A stretch of DNA of 64,000 nt from Acanthosepion pharaonis (GCA_903632075.3 CAHIKZ030000028.1:111001-175000), one strand, 5' to 3'; numbered from the stretch's first letter, positions 33,691 through 44,990 are shown. Made by a program: numbers and translations. The notes: generated from the sequence alone by a model not told the origin.

Positions 33691-33807
33691 TAAGATGACA
33701 TCTATAACCTTATAGGAATTGGCTTGATATAATTATTATCATTTATAGGAAAGCTGTCCCCCTAAAATTTATTTACTATTCCTTAGTAGGTATTTTTTAC
33801 TTATTAA

Positions 33808-33810
<3 letters not shown>

Positions 33811-33851
<41 letters not shown>
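33811..33851. repeat. TA microsatellite
   Basis: About 41 bp, followed by GAGTGAGTGTGTGTG and then LINE A. Confidence 0.95.
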
Positions 33852-33854
<3 letters not shown>

Positions 33855-33879
33855 TGAGTGTGTGTGCATGCTGCTAGAA

Positions 33880-34415
33880 TTAATTCTTGCCAGAATCTAT
33901 CTTATATATTTATAAGTCTATTCTATCATTCACCCTTGCTTTCAATATTGTTGTTACATCTGTTCTGGTGCTCCTGTTAAATATTCAGAGATAAATCTGC
34001 AATGTTATTGGCCCTGATCTGGCATCTCAACTTCAGTCACTTTCCCACCACCACAATGTAGTTTCCCTGTACCTTTTCTATAAATAAATTTCATGGTTAT
34101 TGTTCTGATGATCTTTGCTTGATGGTACCTAGACTTTATGAATTTAAGTGCAGTACTAGATTGGCAGTAAGGTCTCATCATTTTACCACTGAAATGGTTA
34201 GATGTAACCATAACTTCTATGCCAACAGTTTCTTCTATCACACTTCCTGCTTGTGGAACTCTTTTCCAGCTTATTGCTTAAGTTTGATCTTCAAAACTTT
34301 AAATGCAATGTCAGTCACTATCTTGTTAATTCCTGTTCTTTTATTGTTCTCTCTTCTTAACAGTGTTTTTTTTTTCACATAGTGGCTTTATTGCCTGGCT
34401 TGGGGCAAAATAATA
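33880..34415 (+). mobile_element. LINE family A, 3' fragment
   Basis: The frame at 34119 reads MVPRLYEFKCSTRLAVRSHH, FTTEMVRCNHNFYANSFFYH and TSCLWNSFPAYC. Upstream is NISGPDLVS-like coding in another frame, and downstream the tail ends at GTGGCTTTATTGCCTGGCTT. Confidence 0.85.
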
Positions 34416-34693
34416 AAAAATAAAAAATTGACATATTCATTTTCCAGTATTGAAGAAAACACTTGAAAACCAACAATGAATAGACATAAAAAATTATTTG
34501 ATAATACATGTTGAAACATGATAGTGTACAGACGGCAGAGGATAAATTTATGTCTAAATTCTCTTTTGAAATCAAAAAAATGGTCTGAATCATAAAAAAA
34601 AAAAAAAAAAAATTAAAAGACCCATAAACAAAAAACTTTAATTGGCCTTCAAGTAAACTTTCATAAATAAAAAATTTACCATTGAAAGGCACC

Positions 34694-34696
<3 letters not shown>

Positions 34697-34741
<45 letters not shown>
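34697..34741. repeat. TA microsatellite
   Basis: About 45 bp, directly left of a foldback. Confidence 0.95.
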
Positions 34742-34744
<3 letters not shown>

Positions 34745-34746
<2 letters not shown>

Positions 34747-34938
34747 CAAGAGGAAAACTATACTTAGTCTTAGCTGACACATTCTGTCATCTGACGGACA
34801 TTATGAAGGTAAATGTAATGATTTTATTTTGCAACAAGTATTTATCAGTTACTCGTTACAAGATAAAATCATTACATTTACCTTGATAATGTCTGTCAGA
34901 TGACAAAATGTGTCAGCTAGACTAAGTATAAAAGTTTT
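34745..34938. repeat. Foldback with complementary-damaged hammerhead-like arms
   Basis: Left arm TACTTAGTCTTAGCTGACAC, right arm GTGTCAGCTAGACTAAGTAT. On plus the right arm has TTGATAA (34883-34889), stem II TGTC/GACA, then AAA. On minus the left arm has TTCATAA, TGTC/GACA, then GAA. Each arm keeps what the other has lost. Confidence 0.85.
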
Positions 34939-35042
34939 TCTCTTTTTTTTTATTCATTTTGTCTGTCTACAGATACACTCCATCTGAGAATATATATTCT
35001 AATAATAAATAATATTTTAATAATATGTGGAAATATCCACTC

Positions 35043-35083
35043 TTTGCCTGATGAAGGTCGTGACCAGAAACCCGTGTAGCAAA
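35043..35083 (+). ncRNA. Candidate minimal type I hammerhead ribozyme with canonical CUGAUGA core
   Basis: Stem I TTTGC (35043-35047) pairs with GCAAA (35079-35083). Core CTGATGA is at 35048-35054. Stem II is GGT/ACC with loop CGTG, flanked by an A-A mismatch where G10.1-C11.1 is usual. GAA is at 35067-35069. Stem III is AC/GT with tetraloop CCGT, and the residue before stem I is A (GUA, an allowed NUH site). The tiny stem III is like small hammerheads linked to Penelope-like elements, which can act as dimers. Confidence 0.6.
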
Positions 35084-35213
35084 ATTATGAAAAATAAAGC
35101 ATAATATATTTTTAAGAAAATCCACATTACAACCAAAAATGTTTGCGGTTTCTCTCTTTTTATTATACACACTTTTCTCTCGATGGAACTACTATAACTC
35201 TTTATAACCCTTT

Positions 35214-35218
<5 letters not shown>

Positions 35219-35253
<35 letters not shown>
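35219..35253. repeat. TA microsatellite
   Basis: About 35 bp, between the CUGAUGA module and a copy of tail repeat T at 35312-35355. Confidence 0.95.
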
Positions 35254-35256
<3 letters not shown>

Positions 35257-35311
35257 TAATATTATATAAAAGGATTACTTAACTTTTTTAATATATTTTT
35301 ATATAATATTA

Positions 35312-35355
35312 TTAATGCTCTATTTTTTATATTATTTTTAATATTGAGCACTATA
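35312..35355 (+). repeat. Tail repeat T, diverged
   Basis: TTAATGCTCT and TATTGAGCAC in the same order and spacing class as at 19450 and 59984. Confidence 0.5.
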
Positions 35356-35423
35356 TACAAAAATATCTGCTGTTTCTTAAATCTTATATATATATATATA
35401 TATATAAAACACACACATACACA

Positions 35424-35467
35424 TTTGCCTTGATAAAGTCCATCACAGGACAGAACATGTTGGCAAA
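35424..35467 (+). ncRNA. Hammerhead-like motif with UUGAUAA core and perfect 6-bp stem I
   Basis: Stem I TTTGCC (35424-35429) pairs with GGCAAA (35462-35467). Core TTGATAA is at 35430-35436. Stem II is GTCC/GGAC with an A-A mismatch at its base. The GAAAC of the family reads AGAAC here, so G12 is probably damaged. Stem III is AC/GT around AT, and U precedes the 3' strand. Relatives lie at 18506, 34883 and 60383. Confidence 0.5.
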
Positions 35468-35514
35468 GATAAGTGTTCCTTTTGTCTTTATATTGTCCTT
35501 TTACAAATATATTT

Positions 35515-35850
35515 TTAGTTATATCTGAATTTTTGCTCATATCTCTCTCTTGCTCTATCATATTTCTTCTTCATGCCATGTTCCTTTGGGATATTGGTGA
35601 TCATGGCTCTCCTCAGTTTTCTGTCCTTTGTAGTTCTTAAGAAACTTTGTCTTTTTGCCTTCTCTCCTAAACCTTGTTCTGCCATCCATTTACTCAAGCT
35701 CACAAGGTAGGTTATGTGTTGTTTTCCTCTGTTCCTCTTGCCTTCAATCTGTCCTGTGCATATCAAATTTTCCAAGCCCGCTTTTCTTATTATGTGCCCT
35801 AGAAATTGTTTTTTTCTTTCCATTTCCTCTAGTAATATAGAATTTCCCAA
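35515..35850 (-). pseudogene. LINE family B, C-terminal domain, best preserved copy
   Basis: One open frame of 111 codons on minus reads FLGHIIRKAGLENLICTGQI, EGKRNRGKQHITYLVSLSKW, MAEQGLGEKAKRQSFLRTTK and DRKLRRAMITNIPKEHGMKK. This is the conserved tail of RTE-like endonuclease-reverse transcriptases (family pattern GKRGRGRQRITYLESL..W and KDRKLWRAMIA). It is only the last part of an ORF that would be several kb, so it is a 5'-truncated insertion. Confidence 0.88.
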
Positions 35851-35852
35851 TA

Positions 35853-35945
35853 AACTTGGTTGGTAAGTAGTCTAGTAGAAGGACAACTCTGAATTCAAAA
35901 CCTGAGGAGGGTCATTTAGAGACCTTGTGACATTATGTGCACCTG
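35853..35945 (+). mobile_element. SINE family 1, 3' part
   Basis: GGTTGGTAAGTAGTCTAGTA and GACAACTCTGAATTCAAAACC match the SINE body end, fused directly to the antisense LINE B copy. Confidence 0.55.
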
Positions 35946-36090
35946 TTTGTGGCATTTGGTTATTTTGAAAAGTGTGGTTGGTTCTGTAAAGGTCTTTACC
36001 ACTATAATCCAATCATATGAGCAAGTAGTCTGCTTGTTTGTTTCTAAGAACTGATCTGATATGTTATAAAATGATGGGAGAGTCCAGTTT

Positions 36091-36103
<13 letters not shown>

Positions 36104-36154
<51 letters not shown>
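36104..36154. repeat. TA microsatellite
   Basis: About 51 bp, preceded by a CACACA stretch. Confidence 0.95.
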
Positions 36155-36162
<8 letters not shown>

Positions 36163-36184
36163 TTTATTTTAAGAAACAAATCTA

Positions 36185-36260
36185 TATGCTATGGCCTTCC
36201 AGGACATGGACAATTATGTCTCTCCACAGCTTCCTATTATTTTCTGTTCTTCTTTATGAT
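36185..36260 (-). mobile_element. LINE family B, short 3' stub, antisense
   Basis: GGCCTTCCAGGACATGGACA and CTCCACAGCTTCCTATTATT are the antisense of the family tail. Confidence 0.55.
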
Positions 36261-36264
36261 CCTC

Positions 36265-38340
36265 TCAGATACATTCACTAAAATTCTCATATACAAGGAA
36301 TTGTATGTTTACTGATCCTGCTCTGTAGCTAAACCCAATTTATTTCTGGCATTAGGGGGCTGGTGTTTGAAACAAGGCAGATCATAGGATTCCAAGGTAG
36401 ACAGACTTAGGAACTAACAATACATCACAATTTATTTGTCCTATTAATATAGCCTTGTGCCACACTAAACTTAGTTTAGTTTAAATATATCACACAACGA
36501 TATAAGTATCAATATATATTTGCCTAATTCCAAACTAGGCTGCTGTAGTCATATTGGCATCTCTGCTATGTTTTTTTGGTTAGGTGGATTTATTTTAGGA
36601 AATATTCCAACTTGAAAACCGATTCGTCTTCTCCACCTAACAGCAGGTAAAAAAACCTACATGCTCAAGGTTGAAAAGTTTCTGCCTGTCTTCCTATCAG
36701 AAACAGAAATGCTTATATTGGTTCGGAGGTGTATAGTGTACAGACAAACACACATGGGAGAAGAAAGATAAAAATTGTTTGAGTTCTCATTAAATTTTGA
36801 AAATATTGTTTTGAATGTGTATTTTTTTTATTTATTTTTTTTTCTTCCTTCTTTTTAAAACATCACAATTTAACGTTTATAAAATTTAATTTTGGGATGA
36901 ACCAAAAGTATTTGGACATTTTGTTACTTTCTAGAAAAAGAAGTCATCTCTTCTAATCTTATGCTTGGTAGCAGCAATTTTGCAAAATCTGTAGCAACAA
37001 TAAGTTTTCAAATTTTAGGTTATTACTGAGCTAAAGGCAAAGCTTTTGTGGCTTCTTCCACCACTTGCTAGTGAGGATTTTAACTTTAAAAATAAATATG
37101 TATTATATATATATATGTGTGTTTCTGTAACTGTTCTCAGGCTAAAATTTGGAAAATTATTAATGCTTAACTTATGCAATTATACATTTTTTTAGTATTT
37201 ATGTTTATGGAGAAAAAAAAATGAGCTGAAGAAAAAATATACATTTTCATGATTTCTATTTTATATACTTTAAATTTATTTACAAAACTGAGGGAAGAGC
37301 TCAAAACTAAAATGTTAGGCAGGGAAAAAATTATCTGGTTACAGAGACAGATAAATCTTTAAATCTGAAAAATACTTTTCTTTCACTGTATATAACTTCA
37401 CTTTTTTATATAGATTTTATATTTCTTAAATAAAAAAAAACTCTGGATCAAGACTAATTAGTCACCTAATATTTATACTGTCTTCTACAGTTAGTACATT
37501 TTTGTACTTCTAAAATTCTATGAAAACACACAGAAAAACAAACGAAAAAAAAGGACATAAAAAGAATCAGAAAAGAAGAATAAAAGTATATGTTGTGGTC
37601 GTTACTTCTGGCTCAACTAAAAGCAGTGGTATCTAAAAATGGCAGGTTATCCTTCTTTTGTAAAGATAAAAGGAAAAAAAGTAATACATTTTAAAAGAGA
37701 TATTTTCATTTATTTTTATATAACTAGTAAATAATTAACACACTAGAGAAAATATACTAACGTATACACAGCTAAAAAGGGAAGGAAAAACATTTATAGC
37801 TTTAGCAATAGTGTGTGTTTTCAAGTGCATGTGTGCAGAAGATGCAACATGTGGCTGGGTGACTAAATCCACCTAGGAAAGAAAGAAGGCTAGACAAGTC
37901 TTCTACCTACCACATTCTACAATGAAAAGAGAGGAAGATCATCCCCAAGCTTTTATAGTCCTGAAACAGCACCAACTTATGGGCACCTTGGCAGACCAAA
38001 TGGGGGTAATCCTCACAAATTAAAAAGTAAAATGTAAATATATAACCAAAAATTAAAAGTGTCTTGTTGGTGAAGATAATAAATTTTCTAAAGGTCCCAT
38101 GATGATATCCCTGGCAACACATGAAATAAGAATTGATTGATTTGGATGATGTCAAGTTCAAATGAGCAGAGACAAGGAAAGATAATTAAGGAATTAAAAA
38201 AGAAGGAAAGGGATAATTAAGAATTAAAAAAAAAAGAAGGAAGACTACATTATTTACAAGGATGAGAAATACCCTTTAGAGCATTTGAACAACAAATTAT
38301 TAGAAAAAAAAACAGTGGAATGAGAATTTTCAACTAAATG
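36265..38340. other. Intron sequence, nothing recognised
   Basis: About 2 kb of AT-rich sequence with A runs. The 84-codon minus frame near 37907-38161 has no motif that I can name. Confidence 0.5.
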
Positions 38341-38344
38341 TATT

Positions 38345-38445
38345 CAGTCTGAATTACCTGGATCTTTACCTGATGAACCCTGGAGACCCTTCAGGACATT
38401 GGCAAAGATGGGGACAATATATGTAAATAATGTAAATAAATGTAT
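38345..38445 (-). repeat. Repeat family C, short copy
   Basis: TCTGAATTACCTGGATC, CCTTCAGGACATTGGCAAAG and ATGGGGACAATATATGTAAA match one arm of family C. Confidence 0.5.
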
Positions 38446-38534
38446 TCATTATTGACAGCATAAGAGCTACAGTAGCAAAAGTAAAATTAGAAACCAATGA
38501 AGAGAAAAAAGGACATTATTAGTGGAATATAAAC

Positions 38535-38537
<3 letters not shown>

Positions 38538-38586
<49 letters not shown>
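38538..38586. repeat. TA microsatellite
   Basis: About 49 bp, directly left of LINE B. Confidence 0.95.
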
Positions 38587-38589
<3 letters not shown>

Positions 38590-38591
<2 letters not shown>

Positions 38592-38880
38592 TATTCTTTC
38601 CTCTTCTATGTCCTTTTGTTATTTCTCTTTGTAGCCCTTGAAACCTTTGTTGTTCCTAAACCTTGTTCCACCATCCACATACTCAAGCTCACTGAGTAGT
38701 TTATGCGTTGTTTTCCTCTGTCACTCTTGCTTTTAATTTGCCCTGTGTGTATCAAATTTTACAAGCCCTCTTTCCTCGTAATGAGCTCTAGAAATTTCAA
38801 CAGTCTCTTCTTGATGTTAAGTATGTGTCCTTTTTGTTTCCATTTTTCTAGTTAGAATAAAATAGTTCACCTAACAGTTG
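38590..38880 (-). mobile_element. LINE family B, C-terminal remnant, antisense
   Basis: Plus-strand words CTAAACCTTGTTCCACCATC and TGCGTTGTTTTCCTCTGTCA are the antisense of the family region seen at 35670-35730. Frames are broken. Confidence 0.75.
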
Positions 38881-38958
38881 AATATGTACTTAAATCCCAT
38901 GGACTTTTTATTTTACATCCAATCCTCAGGTCAGATTTATTGGTGAACTTATATATAT

Positions 38959-38960
<2 letters not shown>

Positions 38961-39001
<41 letters not shown>
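38961..39001. repeat. AGAT tetranucleotide microsatellite
   Basis: Ten perfect AGAT units after a short TA run. Confidence 0.95.
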
Positions 39002-39004
<3 letters not shown>

Positions 39005-39096
39005 TAATTATTATTTGAATTTGTAGGTCTGATGAATTTGATCGTATTTACGATTCCAATGGAATAAATTATGACCATGGAATATTAGTGTTTAAG

Positions 39097-39104
<8 letters not shown>

Positions 39105-39149
<45 letters not shown>
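39105..39149. repeat. TA microsatellite
   Basis: About 45 bp. Confidence 0.95.
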
Positions 39150-39154
<5 letters not shown>

Positions 39155-39264
39155 TAAAAGTACAAGGTTTGACACTTAGCTGATAGATGTTACCTTCAGC
39201 ATCCCAACTCCAAATTTTGTAGACAGACCCTCTAAGAATCAATCCATCCACTTGTCAGAAGGTA

Positions 39265-39390
39265 TTGTGGATGTGTGGTGGTGTAATTGATAGTGGCTCA
39301 GATTGAGAAATCAGTCTCTTTCTGATGTTAAGTTAAGTACAAGTGTCCTTTTCATTTACATTTTCTCTAAAACTTTGTTGTTGCCCACAT
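39265..39390. mobile_element. SINE family 1 head fused to an antisense LINE B stub
   Basis: GTGGTGTAATTGATAGTGGC and GATTGAGAAATCAG match the SINE head. From 39312 the sequence TTCTGATGTTAAGTTAAGT through AAACTTTGTTGTTGCCCAC is antisense LINE B. Confidence 0.5.
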
Positions 39391-39399
39391 GTTGGGTAG

Positions 39400-39616
39400 A
39401 CAGTTTAAATACAGACATTTATTATGCTCGGCAAAATGAAATGAATAGAAAGGTTGTGTTGTGGCAATTTTCTAAATGATGAAGGCCAACTCACCTTGGA
39501 AGTCAGCATTTGAAACTGATTTTTATTTAGATTCCAGTTCTGACTGCTGCAATCTATGGAAAATTTGCAACCATCTCAACCACCAAGCAGGTTCAAGAAA
39601 GTAATCCTTTTATATG

Positions 39617-39648
<32 letters not shown>

Positions 39649-40700
39649 TGTTCATGCATAAACAAAAAGACAAACTAATTTCACAGAGTTATTAATTATA
39701 GCAGAAACCACATTACTTGACAACTTTCAACAACAACTAAAATGGATAGCATGTTTAACATGAAGAGAAAATAATGACATAATCAAGATGTTGGTGCTCC
39801 ACACTACTTTAAACAAAAGGTTAGGAAGGAAACCTCTATCAATACTGGAAAGAGTGATAACAGTTACTGGACCCAAGAATCTATTTTCCTGAAAAATTGT
39901 TTTAAGAGAAAGTTTTTATACATTTTAACCAAAACTAGTACTGCTGCTAGGTCAATGAATGCCATATTATTTTCTTACAAGGAAACATCTTATTATCATT
40001 ACCAAAACCAACAAATAATAGGGTCTTGTATGCTTTGAAAAAAGATTAGTTTTAATAAATTTATAATATTAAATGTGATGTGTGAAAATTTTATTAGCTA
40101 TCCAGGTTGACAATACTATTCATCAGAATCACTTTTTATGGTTTCATGGTACATTATTAGTATTATAAACACCAGCAAAAACTAATCTGTGTTGATTGCA
40201 TATAGGTTGAGAATATGTGTAGAGACTTTCTGAAAAATCTGGCTTACTTATTAGTTTAAACCAGTTCCATCCCACCTCAATGTATGTCTTGTTTCTTTAT
40301 TAATTCTTTAATAATTCTAATTTATGCAAAAATGTTATGGCTATTTATTCTCAAAAGATAAAATGAATTAATCAACAGCGCTGATTGTTATTAAAACATG
40401 GGAACAACAATCTATCCAATCTGAGAAATAAAGTATTTGATCACTGTTAAGTAGGCAAGAATTAAAACTTCCAACAGGAAATGGGGTGAGGACAATAACA
40501 TCAAGATGACAACATATAACTGATTTGAAAAGGGCCTGTTTGTGTACACACATACCCATACCAGGTATGATAAAGTAACAAATATTCATACAAACAAGTT
40601 TTATTAAATTAAACCAATAAGGCATGTTTACTTTTTTCATTGTATTTTTCCAATTTTTGAATAAAATATTGCATATCACAATCAAAATTGTTGTTAAAGT
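39400..40700. other. Intron sequence with a short GTAT repeat
   Basis: Eight or so GTAT units lie at 39616-39650. The rest is unrecognised. Confidence 0.5.
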
Positions 40701-40731
40701 GTCTAAAGTTCATGTTTGTTCTGTTGTTTTT

Positions 40732-40770
40732 GTTCAAGTACCTTTGACTGTCTCAGTCATCATCAAGAAC
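40732..40770 (-). ncRNA. Hammerhead-like motif, left arm, UUGAUGA core
   Basis: Minus strand: stem I GTTC (40770-40767) with GAAC (40735-40732). Core TTGATGA at 40766-40760, a bulged U, stem II GACTG/CAGTC with loop AGA, then AAA in place of GAA. Stem III is GG/CT around TA, and U precedes stem I. Core C3 is U, giving a U-G contact at positions 3 and 8. Confidence 0.42.
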
Positions 40771-40929
40771 CATGTGTTGTCAGTGAGGTTGATGCATTCT
40801 TTTTGGTGCAGTTTGCTCCCTTTTAATTGTTAAACATGACATCACTCTGGATTTTTTCAAACTTTTGGCACTCTATAAAATACTAGGATGTAGACAATGG
40901 GATCTTGACTACCACACTGACAGCACATG

Positions 40930-40968
40930 GTTCTTGATGATGACTGAGACAGTCTAAAGTACTTGAAA
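40930..40968 (+). ncRNA. Hammerhead-like motif, right arm
   Basis: Same order: GTTC, TTGATGA (40934-40940), bulged U, GACTG/CAGTC, then TAA in place of GAA, stem III AG/CT around TA, then U and GAAA. Stem I is 3 bp. Confidence 0.4.
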
Positions 40969-41110
40969 AAAACAACAGAACAAATGTAAAATTCAAGTAA
41001 TTTATCCATAATTGTTATCCTAATATATAAAATCATCTTTCAAAATCAGAAAAATACAATAAAAAAATTAGACAGAATTTGTCAGTTGAATTTAATAAAA
41101 CTTCTTTTTG

Positions 41111-41117
<7 letters not shown>

Positions 41118-41181
<64 letters not shown>

Positions 41182-41184
41182 CGC
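41118..41184. repeat. TA then GT microsatellite
   Basis: About 49 bp of TA followed by about 16 bp of GT. Confidence 0.95.
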
Positions 41185-41544
41185 AACTGCAGAGAGATTG
41201 ATGTTAGTGGAGATTATGTTTATGATAAATTTTTCATGTAAGAACATACACACTCTCCTTTTGGGGATTCCCACGACAGGCCTGTCACTAGACTATTTGG
41301 AGAGGTAGTGTCCTTTAATTCAGTAGAGGAAGGCATACTAAAACAAGTTCACATTTTTTTCATCAGGTGGGGACATATTTTGGGACGAGGGGGCAGCTGC
41401 AACCCCACCTCACCAACAATCTGTCAGAAAATTATAACTCTATAAGTTACCTGTCAAATCAGGACTTAGACAAGCAAATATTCTATTTGCTTATATATAT
41501 AAGAAAAAAAAAATTTCCAAAGTCAGGATAGTCTCATCCTGATT

Positions 41545-41890
41545 GTCTTTCTGTCCTACTTGGCTATCAATGACATGAAATACATCTGTTCAATACTTTA
41601 ACACACATCATCAGTGATGTTTTAAGCTGAGGATCATTAGGGGTTTCAGGTCTTACAATATAATACCAATCCTCTACAGTAACCCAGTTGATACTGATCA
41701 GATATTGACTTGTGTGCCATTCATCCGATACAACTATTCTCATAAGATAGTGTCTTAACACACTGCAACTCCTCTGGTCTTTATTGTCCAATCACAAACA
41801 ACTTCTGGTTCATCAACCTCTTCACTCTTCCATAAAAAAGGAAGTGAACATAGTTATGTTTCTAAGGTAACTATGGCAACACTCCCAACT
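41545..41890 (-). repeat. Dispersed repeat E, copy 1
   Basis: Minus strand shares TTTTTTATGGAAGAG, TTGATGAACCAGAAGTTGTT, ATGAGAATAGTTGTATC, AGTATCAACTGG and CCTAATGATCCTCAGC with 54570-54895. A 74-codon frame here has no match that I can name and is broken in the other copy. Confidence 0.78.
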
Positions 41891-41894
41891 TGAA

Positions 41895-43380
41895 GTGGTA
41901 AGTAACGTTCTTTTGTTTTACTCACTTTAGAAAAAAAAATTAAAAAAAAATACATTCATTTTTTTCTTTCTTGCCAATTCAGGGATTGTTCCACATTTTC
42001 AGTGTCTTCCCCAAACAATTTTTTTCTTTATGTATTACATTTTCTTTCTGAGCTTCACTACTGTCATTGAATATCAGTGTCCCAAAGAGCTTGAATCAAA
42101 TATGTTTAAAAGTAGAATTCCTTTCAAAATAGACAAATATATGTGAGAGAGAAAGGCAGGCTTAACTGGAAAGAAAGAGAATAATTTCTACATGGAAATT
42201 GGGAGCTGAGAGATAAAAAGCAGAGTCACTTAAAGGCTGATTATGTGACAAGGGGAATGTCATGGTGGAATGAATTAACAGGACAGTGTGGTCATATTTC
42301 TTTGTGAGAGAGAAAAAAAACTTCAAGAGATATAAAACAAACTAAGAGTAAGAACGAACTTTTGTTTGTGAAGAGATAAGGAAAGAGAATGAGAGAAAAA
42401 AAAAGATATAATTTAAAACATGGGGAAGAATGTTAAAGAGAAATTAAGAGAGAAGTAGAGAGAGAGACAGAATGGCCTGTTATCAAGTTACTTACAATTA
42501 GGGTTCTAGATTAACGTGTCTCCATTGTTCTGGGGGATAACAGAACATTAGAAGGGGACAATGGTAGCTTTTTGGGGATGATACCAGACAACATTTTTAA
42601 TTAAAATTAAGATTTTATTTATTTTAAAAGCAACTAATTTCTTAAAATAAAATATAATTAAAGATAAAATAAAAAATATTGTTACTTCCACCAATAAGCA
42701 GACAGCTTTTAATAAATGCAGGCATGGACAAAAACCAAAAATTAACAAAACTCTTTAAACTACTGAATGAGACCTAAATGTAAAAAACATTAGAATCTAA
42801 TTGTAAGAACTAATTTTGCTTTAACATTTAGCATTATTTATAAATATTATTTCCCCTTTTACTGTATATAGAATCCCCTCAAAATAGAGCATTTTATATA
42901 TTAGTTCTATATATTTGAAATTGCAGCAGCCTAGCTCTCAATTTCAGTCGATTGTTTTAGGTGTTGCCATAGAAGGATATGACTACACAACCAAGCAATT
43001 CAAATTCAACTTGCATTAGTAGGACTAACATTTTGCTTGCACCTACAGAGTGCTAAAGGTTAATAAACAAAGAAAGAAAATTATTTTTTTTTTTGCCAAA
43101 TTTTTGTTAAAAACCCCTGAATGAATCATTAACAGACATCATTTAAATGCTATGTTTCTGCTTATAATTTAATTTGAACTGCTCAAGGGCCGCATGCAAA
43201 TATCCATTCTTGGCCTTCCTGTTGAGCAGCACAATTAGAGGAAAGAATGACCAAGTAGGGACTACAGGACACTAAGACTAAAATTTAAATAGTGAATGAA
43301 TGAAAACATATTTATTTCTGAATTATTTTAATGGTGTTTTTATTCTGATATGAACAATTATAAATGATAATAAAATTAAA
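41895..43380. other. Intron sequence, nothing recognised
   Basis: Purine-rich stretch with many AGAGA words at about 42120-42470, otherwise AT-rich. No exon supported. Confidence 0.5.
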
Positions 43381-43384
43381 AAGT

Positions 43385-44305
43385 TTGACAATGTTTAACC
43401 TTCATGCCCACAAAAAAAAAAAAAAAAAACAGTGTGTCAAAAGGACAGTTATTCCTTTGACTCAGTTATTACTGTAAACACTTCTGATTCTCTCAGTTAC
43501 GTTTATTTACAAGATTATAAAAATGTTAATCAAGTACAATGCGATATTTATTATTTACGTTTTATAAAGATTTATTATTTATCATAAAGAAATAGGTCTG
43601 AAAAGATCATTTATTCAAAAATTTATTAAAAATTTTAAAATTATTTAAATCTACTATAATGCAATATTTGTGGTCAAATTTAAAAACATTCTTTAATTAA
43701 ACACAAGGAAAACCTTATCCACCCAATGAATAGGGAGATACACACTCAAAATATTGACTGTTTGCAGTTTCACCTAAAATCTAAAATTAAAAAAATGTTT
43801 GGTTCAGAAGAAGAGAAGCTCTTAACTTATTTTAGGGAATTTATGTGGTGAAAGTGAATTAAAGAAATGCCTGAAAAATGCATTTTTTCAAGATTTATAA
43901 TTACAGTTACTTGCTGTTATGTGTTTATTTAAATTTTCTTGTTTACAGACATTTTTGTAAATTTATGAAAAAATTATGAAAAAATTATGAATAAAAAAAT
44001 TATTTTCATATTAATTTTTTTTAAAGTGGTAAATAATAAATATTTCATTATAGTTGGTTCACATATTTTTATAATCTTGTAAATATAAAATTATTCTTTA
44101 TAAATGCAAATGTAAGCAAGCTAGTAAATAAATAGTGTTTAACATCTTTGTTGTCAATTCTCAAGAATAAAAAAAAATCTATAAATCCATTTTCATATGT
44201 TTGGGTTTTATTAAAATAATAAACATTGCTGAGGGAGTCAAAAATATATACTGTAATACTGTTGTCAAGGGAATAACCATTCTTTTGGAAGCCTTTTTTC
44301 TTGTT
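43385..44305. mobile_element. TIR-bearing DNA element M, copy 2
   Basis: The left end has an A run then CAGTGTGTCAAAAGGACAGT and TATTCCTTTGAC at 43430-43460. The degraded right end is GTCAAGGGAATAACCATTC and TTTTGGAAGCC at about 44265-44295. The interior is collinear with 23305-24523 in direct orientation. Confidence 0.78.
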
Positions 44306-44309
44306 AAAT

Positions 44310-44990
44310 CTTGCCAAAAGTTTTTTTTCATTTTGAGATATTTAAAAAAAATCTTCAGGATGATGATGAAAACTATTATTCTTCAGTCCAGTTTACAAGT
44401 CAGATTTAACCTAAATTATTAAATTGTTAACCTACACACACAATTCTTAAATTGAAGAACTCAGATCTGTCACCTTTTAAAAGAATGAAATAATTCTCTG
44501 ATTTTACCAGACAACTGACTCAAAACTATTTTGCTTTCATTATTCTAAGAAATGGTCCAGCAAAATTACACTATTTTTGTTTATGTTGGTTCCATTCATA
44601 GTGGGATGACTACTAAAAACAGCCTCCTCCCTAAATTTCTAGAAAAATCCTACAAATGCATGCTGGGATTTCTTTCTAACTAATAAAACTTTTCAGTCTC
44701 ATCTGCCATATTTTTGTTCTTTCTTGTCTTGAAGTCAGAATGCTACAATCACTTAAGTGTATCTCTTATGTGTGAACACCATTCTTACTTTGTAAAGTTT
44801 TTGCCTTATTACTGTTGCTTTTCCTAGTTTTTTTAATATTATTTTGCCCTGTTCTTTTTCTTCCTTTTCTTATTGTTTATTGAGAACTTTGTCAATTTCA
44901 TTTGTTAAATATTTTGCCAATTACACTTAACCATGATCAATTACTCCACAGTTTGAATATTTGAAATGAAGAAATTATCATTATTATACC
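44310..44990. other. Intron sequence, nothing recognised
   Basis: AT-rich, no exon or shared repeat seen. Confidence 0.5.

Larger units (their letters stand above)
40712..40990. repeat. Foldback, arms about 78 bp, hammerhead-like module on each arm
   Basis: Left arm TTTGTTCTGTTGTTTTTGTT, ACTGTCTCAGTCATCATCAA, CATGTG.TGTCAGTG. Right arm returns the complement through GTACTTGAAAAAAACAACAG. The spacer is about 120 bp. Confidence 0.9.

Noticed and set aside
39031..39075. CTGATGA followed by a 6-bp hairpin, possible hammerhead
   Set aside because: There are unpaired bases on both sides of the hairpin, and GAA is followed by U, with no allowed cleavage triplet and only 3 bp in stem I.
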